A stretch of DNA of 64,000 bases. Source: Alphaproteobacteria bacterium. GTDB lineage: Bacteria > Pseudomonadota > Alphaproteobacteria > UBA8366 > Aestuariispiraceae. The notes beneath the pieces are model-generated. The model saw nothing but the letters and a program-made list of their open reading frames with translations, had not been told where the DNA came from and searched no databases. The DNA is taken from the NCBI GenBank assembly GCA_006844765.1, contig SPJV01000214.1, positions 6,182-70,181 on the forward strand, in the 5' to 3' direction. The first letter of the stretch is position 1; each line of letters opens with the position of its first letter. Made by a program: the position numbers and the translations under genes. This document shows, one piece after another, positions 1-8,510 of the stretch.

Positions 1-230
1 GAGTGGGTCTCCAGCCCCGTCATCGTCTGCTCAAGCGCTGCCAAGGTCGCACGGCTGTCATAGGGCGGAAGCAATTGGCCGGTTCGTGCGTAAGCGCTTC
101 CCTTCTCAAGATGAAGATCAGCAACGATCAGCATCTTTCGGACCGGCCAGTAGAGCGCACCCGAAGCAAGCGGCAACAGCTTTGCTCCATTAAGGTCGAA
201 GGGAATTGTTTTTCCGGGTAGAGCGTTCAC
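1..230 (-). CDS. pdeM: Ligase-associated metallophosphoesterase PdeM (3' part off the window)
   Basis: Read on the minus strand from a GTG at 230 preceded by AGGA about 8 nt upstream; the frame stays open to base 1, so only the first 76 or so residues are present. The segment SGALYWPVRKMLIVADLHLEKG carries the first metal-binding block of calcineurin-like phosphoesterases (the D-x-H of ADLHLEKG), followed by YDSRATL, the usual start of the PdeM family. The gene follows the DEXH helicase with a 56-nt gap; these two sit with an ATP-dependent DNA ligase and an exonuclease-like protein in many alphaproteobacteria, and are thought to act in DNA repair. No ligase is visible here; it may lie left of the window. 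The start is uncertain because the frame is open further upstream with TTG codons. Confidence 0.8.
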   Translation of the reverse strand, partial: MNALPGKTIPFDLNGAKLLPLASGALYWPVRKMLIVADLHLEKGSAYARTGQLLPPYDSRATLAALEQTMTGLETH

Positions 231-286
231 GCGCGCAGTCCTGTTATCGTCTTCCAATGCAAGCCCATGCTGGCGGCTGTTATCGA

Positions 287-2767
287 TCAACGCAACGGCA
301 GTTCGCCATGATCGGGTCCTCCCATCGCTTCGGCAACCAGTTCGGCCTCATCGAAATAGGACTGTGCTTCGGCAAGCAGATCGGCATCCGCCGCCCCCCG
401 AACCTGTTCCTTTCCGACTTCCAAGAGGATCGGAACAGCCAGAGGCGACACGCGGTCCAGGCGTCGGTGGCGAATTCCCCCCTTGGCTCGCGCCAGCATT
501 TCTGCCAGTCGTCCGACATCAATCATCCCGCCGCGCGCATCAGACCGTGCGGCGCGCAGCAGTATATGATCCGGCTGATGTTCGCGCAGCACATCATAGA
601 TCAGGTCCGTGTTGAAGGTGACCTGCCGCCCGGTCTTTTCCCGTCCAGGCAAGCGACGCTCAATCAGCCCCGCGACAATCGCGACATTGCGGAACGTTCG
701 CCGCATCAAAGAGCATTCTTCGAGCCAGCTTTCCAGATCATCCCCCAGCATATCCTGATCAAACAGGGCTGCCATATCCGTCGCCGGCTCCAGGCTCCAG
801 ACAGCGATGACATAGTCACTGGCAACGAAGCCGAGAGGGGACAACCCCAGTCTCTCCATCCGTTTCGTCAACAACATGCCGAGCGTCTGATGGGCGTTCC
901 GGCCCGCAAAGCCGTAGGCAACCAGATACTCCTTCCCCCCACGGGGAAAAGTCTCGACGAGAAGCCCATCCCGCCCCGGCATGACAGATCGCCATTGCTG
1001 CAAGCGCAACCATTCCAACACTTGATCAGGCAGACCGCTCCAAGACCCCGGGTCGGCCAGGGCATCACGAACCCTATCGGAAAGATGCGTCGTGAAAGGA
1101 AACCGCGTTCCCATATAGGCCGGCACCTTCGGGGCATCACCGGTTCCGCGCGTGACCTCAACCGTTGTTTCGCGAATGCCCTGAAAGATCAGCATCTGTC
1201 CGGCGAAGACGAAGCTGTCCCCAGGCTCCAGGTGAATGGCAAAATATTCCTCCACCTCACCTAACACCGGGCCACGTTTCAGCTTCACCTTCATGGTGAC
1301 GGATTCGACGATGGTCCCGATATTCATCCTGTGCCGCAGGGCAATCCGCCGATCCGCCAACTCGTATCGTCCCGCCGCCGTCTTAAAGAGACGCCGCCAT
1401 CGGTCATAAGCCTTCAGCGCATAACCGCCGTCTTCGACATAGGACAGCACATCATCAAAATCAGAGCGTTGGAGCGTGCGATAGGGACCGGCGCGGGTGA
1501 CCTCCGCATAGGCTTCATCTGCGGTGAAGGGGGCGGAACAAGCGAGCCCTAACAGATGCTGGGCCAAGACATCCAACCCACCCACCCCCGGCGGATCGCC
1601 ATCAAGTGTGCGGGCCTCGACGCCATCAATGGCACAACGGCATTCCAACACCTCAAAGCGATTGCAGGGAACCAACATCGCGCGGCTCGGCACATCCAGC
1701 CGGTGCCCGGCTCTCCCGATGCGTTGGATCAAACGGCTGATGCCTTTCGGGGGCCCTACCTGGACGACCAGATCAACCGCCGCCCAGTCAATACCGAGAT
1801 CAAGCGAAGAGGTCGCAACAACGGCCCGCAGGCTCCCCGCCGACATCGCGGCTTCGACCTTGCGCCGTTGTTCGCGCGCCAGACTGCCGTGATGCAACGC
1901 AATCGGCAGATTGTCGTCATTGGCCCGCCAAAGCTCCTGAAACAGCAATTCCGCCTGAGCACGGGTATTCACGAAGACCAGCGTTACCTCTGCCTTCGTG
2001 ATCTCCTGATAAATTTCCGGCACCGCATGCAGACCATAATGCCCGGACCAGGGCAATCTTTCCGCCGTTTCCAGTATCGACACAACAGGCGCGGCGGCAT
2101 CCCCACCCTTCACCACCGTTACCGATGAGGCGTCGCCATCCGCGGCCAACCAGGATTTCAACTCCTCCGGCCAGGCGACCGTTGCACTCAATCCGATGCG
2201 TCTCAAGCCAGGTGAAAACACCTGCAATCGCGCAAGGCAAAGTGCTAACTGGTCTCCACGTTTGGTTCCGGCGAGCGCATGCGCCTCATCCACCACCACG
2301 GTTTCGATTTGGCCGAAATATGTCGCAGCCTCTTCATCACTGATAAGGACTGCAAGTGATTCGGGGGTTGTGAGTAAAATATCCGGCGGGACCTCCCGTT
2401 GGCGACGACGTCGGTTTGCCGGCGTGTCACCAGTGCGGGCCTCAATCCCGATCTTGAGGCCCATCTCCTCAACCGGTGCTGAGAGGTTGCGCTGGATATC
2501 GACCGCCAGCGCTTTCAAGGGAGAAATATAAAGCGTGTGCGGCCCTTGATTTTTCCCCTCTCCAGGCTTTGCCGCCAGCGCGGTTAAGGACGGTAAAAAC
2601 CCTGCCAGTGTCTTCCCGCCTCCGGTCGGTGCGATCAACAGCGCATCCCGTCCAGCCCGAACCGCCGCCAGCATTTCTAACTGATGCGCATGCGGTGCCC
2701 ACCCCCGGGATTCGAACCATTCCGTGAAGGGAGAACCCAGTGCCAATTCGGATGGTGACAGGGTCAT
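287..2767 (-). CDS. Ligase-associated DNA damage response DEXH-box helicase (Lhr-like)
   Basis: About 826 residues. Superfamily 2 helicase with motif I (APTGGGKT, near residue 50), motif II DEAH in VVVDEAHAL, motif III (SATVAW), and helicase C-terminal motifs (VATSSLDLGIDW, then QRIGRAGHR). The C-terminal third is the Lhr-type DEAD-associated region (FAIHLEPGDSFVFAGQ). The size fits the short 'ligase-associated' Lhr subgroup rather than the long Lhr proteins. I chose ATG 2767 because TTAGGTG lies 6 nt upstream; a GTG at 2776 overlaps that Shine-Dalgarno. The downstream neighbour pdeM supports the assignment. A long open frame on the opposite strand (206-1264) is a shadow of this gene. Confidence 0.93.
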   Translation of the reverse strand: MTLSPSELALGSPFTEWFESRGWAPHAHQLEMLAAVRAGRDALLIAPTGGGKTLAGFLPSLTALAAKPGEGKNQGPHTLYISPLKALAVDIQRNLSAPVEEMGLKIGIEARTGDTPANRRRRQREVPPDILLTTPESLAVLISDEEAATYFGQIETVVVDEAHALAGTKRGDQLALCLARLQVFSPGLRRIGLSATVAWPEELKSWLAADGDASSVTVVKGGDAAAPVVSILETAERLPWSGHYGLHAVPEIYQEITKAEVTLVFVNTRAQAELLFQELWRANDDNLPIALHHGSLAREQRRKVEAAMSAGSLRAVVATSSLDLGIDWAAVDLVVQVGPPKGISRLIQRIGRAGHRLDVPSRAMLVPCNRFEVLECRCAIDGVEARTLDGDPPGVGGLDVLAQHLLGLACSAPFTADEAYAEVTRAGPYRTLQRSDFDDVLSYVEDGGYALKAYDRWRRLFKTAAGRYELADRRIALRHRMNIGTIVESVTMKVKLKRGPVLGEVEEYFAIHLEPGDSFVFAGQMLIFQGIRETTVEVTRGTGDAPKVPAYMGTRFPFTTHLSDRVRDALADPGSWSGLPDQVLEWLRLQQWRSVMPGRDGLLVETFPRGGKEYLVAYGFAGRNAHQTLGMLLTKRMERLGLSPLGFVASDYVIAVWSLEPATDMAALFDQDMLGDDLESWLEECSLMRRTFRNVAIVAGLIERRLPGREKTGRQVTFNTDLIYDVLREHQPDHILLRAARSDARGGMIDVGRLAEMLARAKGGIRHRRLDRVSPLAVPILLEVGKEQVRGAADADLLAEAQSYFDEAELVAEAMGGPDHGELPLR

Positions 2768-2857
2768 GCGAATCACCTAACCATGATTCCGCAATGAACC
2801 TGTGGAAAACTGCAGTTGGTGATTCGCAGCCCGAAGGATCAGGAAGGATAAAAGCCT

Positions 2858-3127
2858 ATGCCCCGCACGGATATCGGCGAAATCAGCGATCATCAAAGCG
2901 ATTTCGCTCCGGAGCAGAAACGTAAGGCAATGCTGATGTTCCTGGACGCCTGGGGGGAAGCTTGCGCGCAGGGAATCTCCGGCGACTTGCTTCAGGAGGT
3001 TTGTCTTTATCTCGCCGTCAGCGATCTTGTTGAAGAACGGGGGGAAGAAGAAGCGGCGGAACTGATGGAATTTGTGCCCCGCCGTATTCTCGCCGGTCAG
3101 TTCACTCCACGCGAAGACAACCACTAA
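2858..3127 (+). CDS. Conserved small protein, unknown function
   Basis: 89 residues, acidic, no signal peptide or membrane segment. It starts at an ATG with AGGAAGG about 8 nt upstream. The sequence is mainly helical in character with a Glu-rich stretch (EERGEEEAAELMEF). I recognise no domain. Its last 26 bases overlap the 3' end of the convergent HIT gene, so the two transcripts are antisense over that stretch. It is divergent from the DEXH helicase, whose start lies about 90 bp away. Confidence 0.75.
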   Translation: MPRTDIGEISDHQSDFAPEQKRKAMLMFLDAWGEACAQGISGDLLQEVCLYLAVSDLVEERGEEEAAELMEFVPRRILAGQFTPREDNH

Positions 3128-3515
3128 TCATTTCCAGTGTTTGCGCAGCCTCTGCTTCATCATAAGGCTGCGGTGTCCCAGCGCCCCATACGGGACCCGG
3201 CCATGCCGCATCACCCTCGTACCGCATGATGATATGCACGTGAAGCTGTGGCACCATGTTGCCAAGCGTCGCAACATTCGTCTTATCCGCCCCCCAAGCC
3301 TTCTGCATTTCAGATGACATATGTGCGATTTCACCCATCAACTGAATCTGCTCCACGGGCGGCAGATCATGGATTTCTCGAAGATCAGGAATCTGCGGCA
3401 CCAGAATGATCCAGGGAAATCGATTGTCGTTCATCAATAAGATCGTGCACAGATCAAACTCGCCTGCGGGGAGCGTATCAGCAACAAGTTGTGGGTGAAG
3501 TTCAAACCTAGACAT
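3102..3515 (-). CDS. HIT family protein
   Basis: 137 residues, the usual length of single-domain HIT nucleotide hydrolases. The motif QLHVHIIMR (His92, His94) is the histidine-triad region followed by the WPGPVWG block typical of a proteobacterial HIT branch. The canonical pattern is H-x-H-x-H; here the third histidine is replaced by Ile, while the middle one, the nucleophile in the family, is kept. Activity on nucleotide phosphoramidates or dinucleoside polyphosphates is a family-based inference. The 5' leader between this gene and psuG carries three small hairpins (see the repeat at 3536-3600). Confidence 0.9.
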   Translation of the reverse strand: MSRFELHPQLVADTLPAGEFDLCTILLMNDNRFPWIILVPQIPDLREIHDLPPVEQIQLMGEIAHMSSEMQKAWGADKTNVATLGNMVPQLHVHIIMRYEGDAAWPGPVWGAGTPQPYDEAEAAQTLEMISGCLRVE

Positions 3516-3535
3516 AAATGGGTATCCTGAGCTCT

Positions 3536-3600
3536 CTGGGCGGCGCCCTTTAAAATATGGGGGCGACGCCCTTTTGTTATCTGGGCAACAGCCCTTTTTC
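3536..3600 (+). repeat. Three tandem mini-hairpins (GGGC-n-GCCC-T run)
   Basis: Three copies of GGGC, a 3-4 nt loop, GCCC and a T run (3, 4 and 5 T) start at 3538, 3561 and 3583, a period of 22-23 bp. On the plus strand each looks like a minimal terminator. On the minus strand they form the psuG 3' end and the leader of the HIT gene, with the A tract first. Loops are GGC, GAC and AACA, so they do not fit the ACGR loops of guanidine-II riboswitches. Confidence 0.7.
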
Positions 3601-3611
3601 GTAGGCTGGTA

Positions 3612-4538
3612 TTACCCAGCGCATTCGTAATATGCGCACGCGATCTCCCCAGCCAAGCGCGCATTGTCCAGCAATAGGGCATGATTCGCATCAATCGTCC
3701 GCCCGCCGGACGCCTCAGCTATACGCCCTAAGAGATACGGCGTCACGGCTTTCCCTATAATCCCATTAGCCTCTGCCTCATCCAAGGCGGTGGTTATCCA
3801 GTCTTCGACCAACTGTCTTGGCAGTGCCGCCTCAGCCGGCGCTGGATTACACACAAGTAGCCCGCCGAGTTCCAAAGCCCAATGCGCCTTAGCAACGCCA
3901 GCGATTGCCGCAGCCCCATCTATCCGCCGCGGCGCCGGAATGCCGGACTCCCTGACCTGAAAAGCCGGCAGTTCATCAGTCCCTTCACAGAGTACTGGCA
4001 CCCCCAGAGCTTCCAAAACCTCCAGCGTTTTGGGTAAGTCGAGGATGCTTTTCGCGCCTGATGCCACGACAAGAACCGGTGTTCTCGAAAGTTCCGACAG
4101 ATCAGCGGAGATATCAAAGCTCTCCGAAGCACCGCGATGGACGCCGCCAATGCCACCGGTTGCAAAAACCTTAATCCCGGCCTTCTGCGCCAGGATCATT
4201 GTCGCGGCCACCGTCGTCGCACCGTCAGCGCCGGAGGCAAGACAGGCTCCCAGGTCGCGCCGGCTGAGTTTTTCGACCTCGCCACTTCGTGCAAAACGCT
4301 CCAGGCTTTTGTCGTCCAGTCCAATACGCACGAAGCCGCCGGATACTGCGATGATAGCGGGGATCGCACCCGCAGCCCGCACGGCATCTGACATCGCCGC
4401 AGCAGTTTCGAGGTTGCGTGGATAGGGCAATCCGTGAGAAATCACTGTGGACTCCAGCGCCACAACCGGCCTGGCTGCCGCGAGGGCGTCCCGGACCTCC
4501 GGATCGAAACGGAATATATCTGCTATCTTGTCTGTCAT
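3612..4538 (-). CDS. psuG: Pseudouridine-5'-phosphate glycosidase
   Basis: 308 residues from ATG 4538. It should split pseudouridine 5'-phosphate into uracil and ribose 5-phosphate (reversible). Family blocks seen: RPVVALESTVISHGLPYPRN near the N-terminus, the GGIGGVHRGA loop, LVVASGAKSILDLPKTLE, and CNPAPAEAALP. An upstream ATG at 4562 (MARRILIR...) is possible, but the family usually begins just before the 'FxPEVxxAL' helix, which fits 4538. No pseudouridine kinase (PsuK) is next to it; instead it is divergent from a glycerate kinase 41 bp away. Its role is salvage of RNA-derived pseudouridine. Confidence 0.93.
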   Translation of the reverse strand: MTDKIADIFRFDPEVRDALAAARPVVALESTVISHGLPYPRNLETAAAMSDAVRAAGAIPAIIAVSGGFVRIGLDDKSLERFARSGEVEKLSRRDLGACLASGADGATTVAATMILAQKAGIKVFATGGIGGVHRGASESFDISADLSELSRTPVLVVASGAKSILDLPKTLEVLEALGVPVLCEGTDELPAFQVRESGIPAPRRIDGAAAIAGVAKAHWALELGGLLVCNPAPAEAALPRQLVEDWITTALDEAEANGIIGKAVTPYLLGRIAEASGGRTIDANHALLLDNARLAGEIACAYYECAG

Positions 4539-4579
4539 GCGGATGAGAATACGACGCGCCATAGGGGGACGCCAAGCAA

Positions 4580-5848
4580 ATGACGCCACCAGACAATCCA
4601 GAAGCGCTGCTGCGCGCCATGTTCGACGCCGCCGTCGCATCCGCCCAACCGGATATCTGCGTGCCGCCTGCCCTGCCTGACCCGCCGAAGGGCCGCACTG
4701 TCGTGCTTGGCGGCGGTAAAGCATCAGCAGCAATGGCCCGTGCGATCGAGAAAAATTGGGACGGTCCCTTGGAAGGGCTGATTGTCACCCGCTATGGCTA
4801 TTCTGTTCCCTGCGAGAGAATCGAGATCGTAGAAGCGGCCCATCCCGTCCCGGATGCTGCGGGAGAAGTCGCCGCCCGGCGCTTGTTGGAGATCGCCGAG
4901 GGCTTAGGCCCGGACGATCTTGTGATCGCCCCCATTTCCGGTGGTGGGTCAGCGCTTTTGACACTACCGGCCCCTGGCATTTCGCTGGAGGACAAACAGC
5001 AGCTTAATCGCCAGCTCTTGGCATCCGGTGCGACGATCACGGAAATCAATTGCGTCCGTCGTCATCTCTCCGCCATCAAGGGGGGGCGTCTCGCCGCTGC
5101 TGCTTATCCGGCCCGTGTTGTCTCCATCCTGATTTCGGATGTTCCGGGCGACGATCCGGCGGATATTGCATCCGGCCCCATGGTTGGTGATCCGACAGAT
5201 TTCGCAGCCGCGCGGGATATTCTTTCGCGAAAGGGCATTACCCCGCCCGACGCTATCGCTCGCCACCTGGACGCCGCGCAGGAAGAAACACCGAAGCCGG
5301 ATGATCCGATCTTTGCCAACAACGAAGTTCGGATCGCCGCCGCGCCACTGCTGGCCCTGCAGGCAGCCGCCAAGGTCGCAGAACAAGCCGGGGTCACCCC
5401 CTTGATTCTAGGCGATGCCTTGGAGGGCGAGTCTCGCGAGCTTGGGACAGCCATGGCGGGGATTGCGCGCTCTGCTCAACGCCACGGTATGCCGGCAAAG
5501 CCACCCTGTGTGCTGCTGTCGGGCGGTGAGACCACCGTGACGATCCAGGGGGACGGTGTCGGTGGACCAAACGCGGAGTTCATGCTCTCCCTCGCCGTCG
5601 CGCTAGAGGGGGCACCAGGTATCTGGGCTGCTGCCGGTGACACGGATGGGGTCGATGGCGCTGCTGATGTCGCGGGCGCGGTCATCGGCCCTGACATTCT
5701 GAACCGAGCGGCCAATCAGGGTCTCAACCCCCGGGAAGAACTTGCCCGCAACAACGCGCATGGTTTTTTCGAAGCCGTTGATGCGCAGATTGTCCCAGGC
5801 CCCACACGGACGAATGTGAATGACTTTCGGGCGATCTTGATCACCTGA
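4580..5848 (+). CDS. Glycerate kinase, MOFRL type (type-II glycerate 2-kinase)
   Basis: 422 residues. Phosphorylates D-glycerate to 2-phosphoglycerate by family analogy; related proteins were long misnamed hydroxypyruvate reductase (TtuD). Seen: VVLGGGKAS near residue 38, the SGGGSALL loop, CVRRHLSAIKGGRLA, SDVPGDDPADIASGP, and the C-terminal MOFRL domain with SGGETTVT, GGPNAEF and AAGDTDGVDG. The start overlaps no other gene. It is divergent from psuG and 105 bp upstream of a class II aldolase on the same strand, so a shared role in small sugar-acid use is plausible but not shown. Confidence 0.93.
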   Translation: MTPPDNPEALLRAMFDAAVASAQPDICVPPALPDPPKGRTVVLGGGKASAAMARAIEKNWDGPLEGLIVTRYGYSVPCERIEIVEAAHPVPDAAGEVAARRLLEIAEGLGPDDLVIAPISGGGSALLTLPAPGISLEDKQQLNRQLLASGATITEINCVRRHLSAIKGGRLAAAAYPARVVSILISDVPGDDPADIASGPMVGDPTDFAAARDILSRKGITPPDAIARHLDAAQEETPKPDDPIFANNEVRIAAAPLLALQAAAKVAEQAGVTPLILGDALEGESRELGTAMAGIARSAQRHGMPAKPPCVLLSGGETTVTIQGDGVGGPNAEFMLSLAVALEGAPGIWAAAGDTDGVDGAADVAGAVIGPDILNRAANQGLNPREELARNNAHGFFEAVDAQIVPGPTRTNVNDFRAILIT

Positions 5849-5953
5849 GGAAACAGACTTTGTCTGGTTCTCTCTTCAGCTTTTCCTTCCGCCGCTTTCA
5901 TTCTCGGGCTAGGCTTTCCCGTACATTGACGCGCAATTGATGCTCAGGGGGAA

Positions 5954-6727
5954 ATGCACATGTCCGCGACGCTACAGACTGCCAATGATCAAGGGTTCGA
6001 TCTCGCTGAGTGGGAACTGCGGGTCGACCTCGCAGCCCTGCACCGGCTCTATGTCCATTTCGGGATGACCGATCTGATTTATACCCATCTTTCGGCGCGT
6101 GTGCCGGGGGAGCCCAATCACTATCTGATCAAGGCCGATGAGCTGTTGATGGACGAAGTGACCGCGTCCAACCTGATGAAGGTGGATATGGACGGAAATG
6201 TGGTCTCCGGCGATCATCCGCCGAACCGGGCGGGCCATCTGATCCACACTGCCCTGCTGAACGCCCGACTGGACCTGAACGTCTTTGCCCATACCCATAG
6301 TCGCGCCGGGGCTGCGGTCTCCGCCATGAAGGATGGGCTGATGCCGCTTTCCCAACATGCCAATCTGGTCCTGCCCGCTGTCAGCTATCACGCTTATCAG
6401 GATGTGACATCAGCAGAGGATGAATGTGCCGCCCTCGCCCGCGACTTCCCCGCAGGAAAATATGTGATGGTGATGGAGAACCATGGTCTGTTGGCCGGGG
6501 GACGCAGCGTCGCGGAATGTTTCTACTACCTCTATTTCACGGAGATGGCCTGCAAGATTCAGGTCGATGTCCTGTCGTCGGGTCGAGAGCCCATCCTGGT
6601 ATCGGACGAGATCGTCCAGGGCCTTTTCCATGATGGCGGCGCGCCGGAAACACCGCCAACCGGTCTCCGCGCCTGGCCCGCGATGCGCCGCATGCTGGAT
6701 CGGAAGTGGCCGGACTATAAGGACTAG
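5954..6727 (+). CDS. Class II aldolase/adducin family protein
   Basis: 257 residues (255 if the second ATG at 5960 is used; AGGGGG at 5946-5951 suits 5960 better). The fold is recognised from LAALHRLYVHFGMTDLIYTHLSAR, the zinc-binding FAHTHSRAGAA (two His) and MENHGLLAGG (third His). Members cleave or epimerise phosphorylated sugars, but many in this long-N-terminus branch have no known substrate. A strong hairpin just after the stop ends the transcript. Confidence 0.88.
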   Translation: MHMSATLQTANDQGFDLAEWELRVDLAALHRLYVHFGMTDLIYTHLSARVPGEPNHYLIKADELLMDEVTASNLMKVDMDGNVVSGDHPPNRAGHLIHTALLNARLDLNVFAHTHSRAGAAVSAMKDGLMPLSQHANLVLPAVSYHAYQDVTSAEDECAALARDFPAGKYVMVMENHGLLAGGRSVAECFYYLYFTEMACKIQVDVLSSGREPILVSDEIVQGLFHDGGAPETPPTGLRAWPAMRRMLDRKWPDYKD

Positions 6728-6752
6728 CGTCTGTTCCTATAAGCGGCCTCAG

Positions 6753-6784
6753 AAGCCGAGGTCGCCTAACCCCCCTCGGCTTTT
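6753..6784 (+). terminator. Rho-independent terminator
   Basis: AAGCCGAGG (6753-6761) pairs with CCTCGGCTT (6774-6782), then TTTT. It lies 25 bp after the class II aldolase stop and touches the stop codon of the convergent soeC gene. The minus-strand copy lacks a good T run. Confidence 0.85.
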
Positions 6785-7736
6785 AGACGGCGCGTTCGCC
6801 ATAATACAGGGTCACGCTATGCCGGGCTTCTGCGAAAAACAGCCAGCGTTCCATCGCAATACCGACACCTGTCGTCAGAATAGCAACCACGAAGATCACA
6901 TCATTGATCCAAAGGGATTGCGAGGATGCGAAGAAGACCAGCAGGAGGGGATATAGGAAGCCTGCCATCATTGACATGCGCACCAGCCGACCAGCTGCAT
7001 TCCTATCCAGCCGTCCGCCCATTTCTTCTGTCAGGTAATTGCCTTCCGTGTGCGGGGCTTCCAGCAGATGCGCGGTCTCCCCCTCCTTCGCAAGGCCGGT
7101 CGCGGTTTCCGCTGTCGAGACAATGCGCTGACGCATGACCGCCCGCCGGTAGCCAAGCTTCACCAAGGCGCCGAAGACCAGAAGGATCATCGTCACCCAT
7201 TGTATCATATTGGTGAAGTACCCTCCCATATAAGCGAGCGCACAGAGCAGCACACTACCCGTCACCAGGGCCATCGCCAGATAGGATGCCGGTGTCCAGG
7301 CGGTCGCCCAGGCGGGGATCGTCTTCAAGGACGCGTAGATCATCGATGTGCAATAGACCGTGACGACAGCGCCCACCAGGGTAAGTCCGCCCGCCACCTG
7401 CTCTGCTAAACTCAATACCTCCGGGTTCTGCCAGCGCAGGAAGCCATAGACGACAAGCGGCGCATAGGTCGCGAGAGCAGCCACCCCTTCCCGGCTGAGC
7501 CAGGAGCTCCGCCATTGCGTCAAGGCCCGCCAGGCGCGCTCCGGATGACCCAGATGGAAGGTTGAGGCCAACAAGCCACCGGTGATCAGCACCAGGGACA
7601 GGCCAAAGACCATCGCCGTCGCTGCCGGGGTCCGCGGCACATAGCCCAACATATCAAACAAAGTGAACAGGAAGATCAGCCCATAGCCCGCGCCGGAGGC
7701 AACGGTGAACAGAATGACGGATTTTGCCGGATGCAT
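6783..7736 (-). CDS. soeC: SoeC-like membrane anchor (DmsC/NrfD-type) of sulfite dehydrogenase
   Basis: 317 residues, about eight hydrophobic segments. The N-terminus (MHPAKSVILFTVASGAGYG) and TFHLGHPERAWRALTQW are typical of the DmsC-like anchor that passes electrons between the Fe-S subunit and the quinone pool. It is the last gene of the cluster, 21 bp after soeB. With a non-exported molybdoenzyme and sulfite exporters in the same operon, a sulfite-oxidising SoeABC complex is favoured over DMSO or polysulfide reductase. This is context inference; the anchor alone cannot tell the substrate. Confidence 0.85.
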   Translation of the reverse strand: MHPAKSVILFTVASGAGYGLIFLFTLFDMLGYVPRTPAATAMVFGLSLVLITGGLLASTFHLGHPERAWRALTQWRSSWLSREGVAALATYAPLVVYGFLRWQNPEVLSLAEQVAGGLTLVGAVVTVYCTSMIYASLKTIPAWATAWTPASYLAMALVTGSVLLCALAYMGGYFTNMIQWVTMILLVFGALVKLGYRRAVMRQRIVSTAETATGLAKEGETAHLLEAPHTEGNYLTEEMGGRLDRNAAGRLVRMSMMAGFLYPLLLVFFASSQSLWINDVIFVVAILTTGVGIAMERWLFFAEARHSVTLYYGERAV

Positions 7737-7757
7737 AGTCTTGATCCTTCTTCCGGG

Positions 7758-8510
7758 CTAAACTGACAACACGCGATCGAGCCACTTTGAGATCAAGCTG
7801 CCCTTGTCTTTGGCAGCTGCCGCAAGCGACTTTTCTTCGCCCGTACCATCGCCAGCAGCACTACGCGGACGCGGCGGCAAATAGCGGTTTACAGGCTCGC
7901 AACCCTGTTCAGGCATAAGCTGATACCCGCCCCGCGCCGCCGACAATTTGGAAACATCAGAGTTTGGATCCCCCAAATCACCGAAGCTCCGCGCGCCTAC
8001 CGGGCATGTCGACACACAAGCCGGGACCCGCATGTCTTCGGGTAGCGCTTCGTTATAGATACGGTCGACACACAGCGTGCATTTTTTCATGACACCGGCA
8101 TCCGGATCATATTCCCGCGCGCCGTAAGGGCAGGCCCAGCTGCACAGCTTGCACCCGATGCAATGATCCGCATTGACCAGCACGATCCCATCTTCCGGGC
8201 GCTTATACGACGCGCCGGTCGGACAAACGGTCACGCAAGGCGCATCATCGCAATGCAGGCAGCTTTTCGGGAAATGGACCGTGCGGCTGTCTTTCTTGTC
8301 TTCAGAGACGACTTCAAATGTATGGATACGGTTAAACCAGACGCCAGCCGGGTCCGCGCCATAGGGATCGCTGTCCGGCAGCGGCGCCGAATGTCCGCCG
8401 GTATTCCATTCCTTGCAGTTCACCGCACAGGCATGGCAGCCGACACAGATATCCAGATCGATCACAAGGCCGAGTTTTACACCGGACCCATTGGTTGGAA
8501 GCGATGTCAT
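7758..8510 (-). CDS. soeB: SoeB-like 4Fe-4S electron-transfer subunit
   Basis: 250 residues with four cysteine groups for four [4Fe-4S] clusters: CVGCHACAVNC near the N-terminus, CLHCDDAPCVTVC, CIGCKLCSWAC, and CTLC...CVSTC. No Tat or Sec signal is seen, so it should act in the cytoplasm between SoeA and SoeC. The start ATG shares one A with the TAA stop of soeA (TAATG), so translation is probably coupled. The tail after residue 205 is Ala/Gly/Ser-rich and variable in the family. Confidence 0.9.
   Translation of the reverse strand: MTSLPTNGSGVKLGLVIDLDICVGCHACAVNCKEWNTGGHSAPLPDSDPYGADPAGVWFNRIHTFEVVSEDKKDSRTVHFPKSCLHCDDAPCVTVCPTGASYKRPEDGIVLVNADHCIGCKLCSWACPYGAREYDPDAGVMKKCTLCVDRIYNEALPEDMRVPACVSTCPVGARSFGDLGDPNSDVSKLSAARGGYQLMPEQGCEPVNRYLPPRPRSAAGDGTGEEKSLAAAAKDKGSLISKWLDRVLSV

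Noticed and set aside
206..1264. 352-codon open frame on the plus strand
   Set aside because: It lies opposite the DEXH helicase, whose motifs are clear, and shows no protein-like pattern; G+C-rich antisense frame.
3536..3600. Guanidine-II (mini-ykkC) riboswitch
   Set aside because: Tandem hairpins are present but the loops are not ACGR, and the neighbour is a HIT gene rather than a guanidine exporter or carboxylase.
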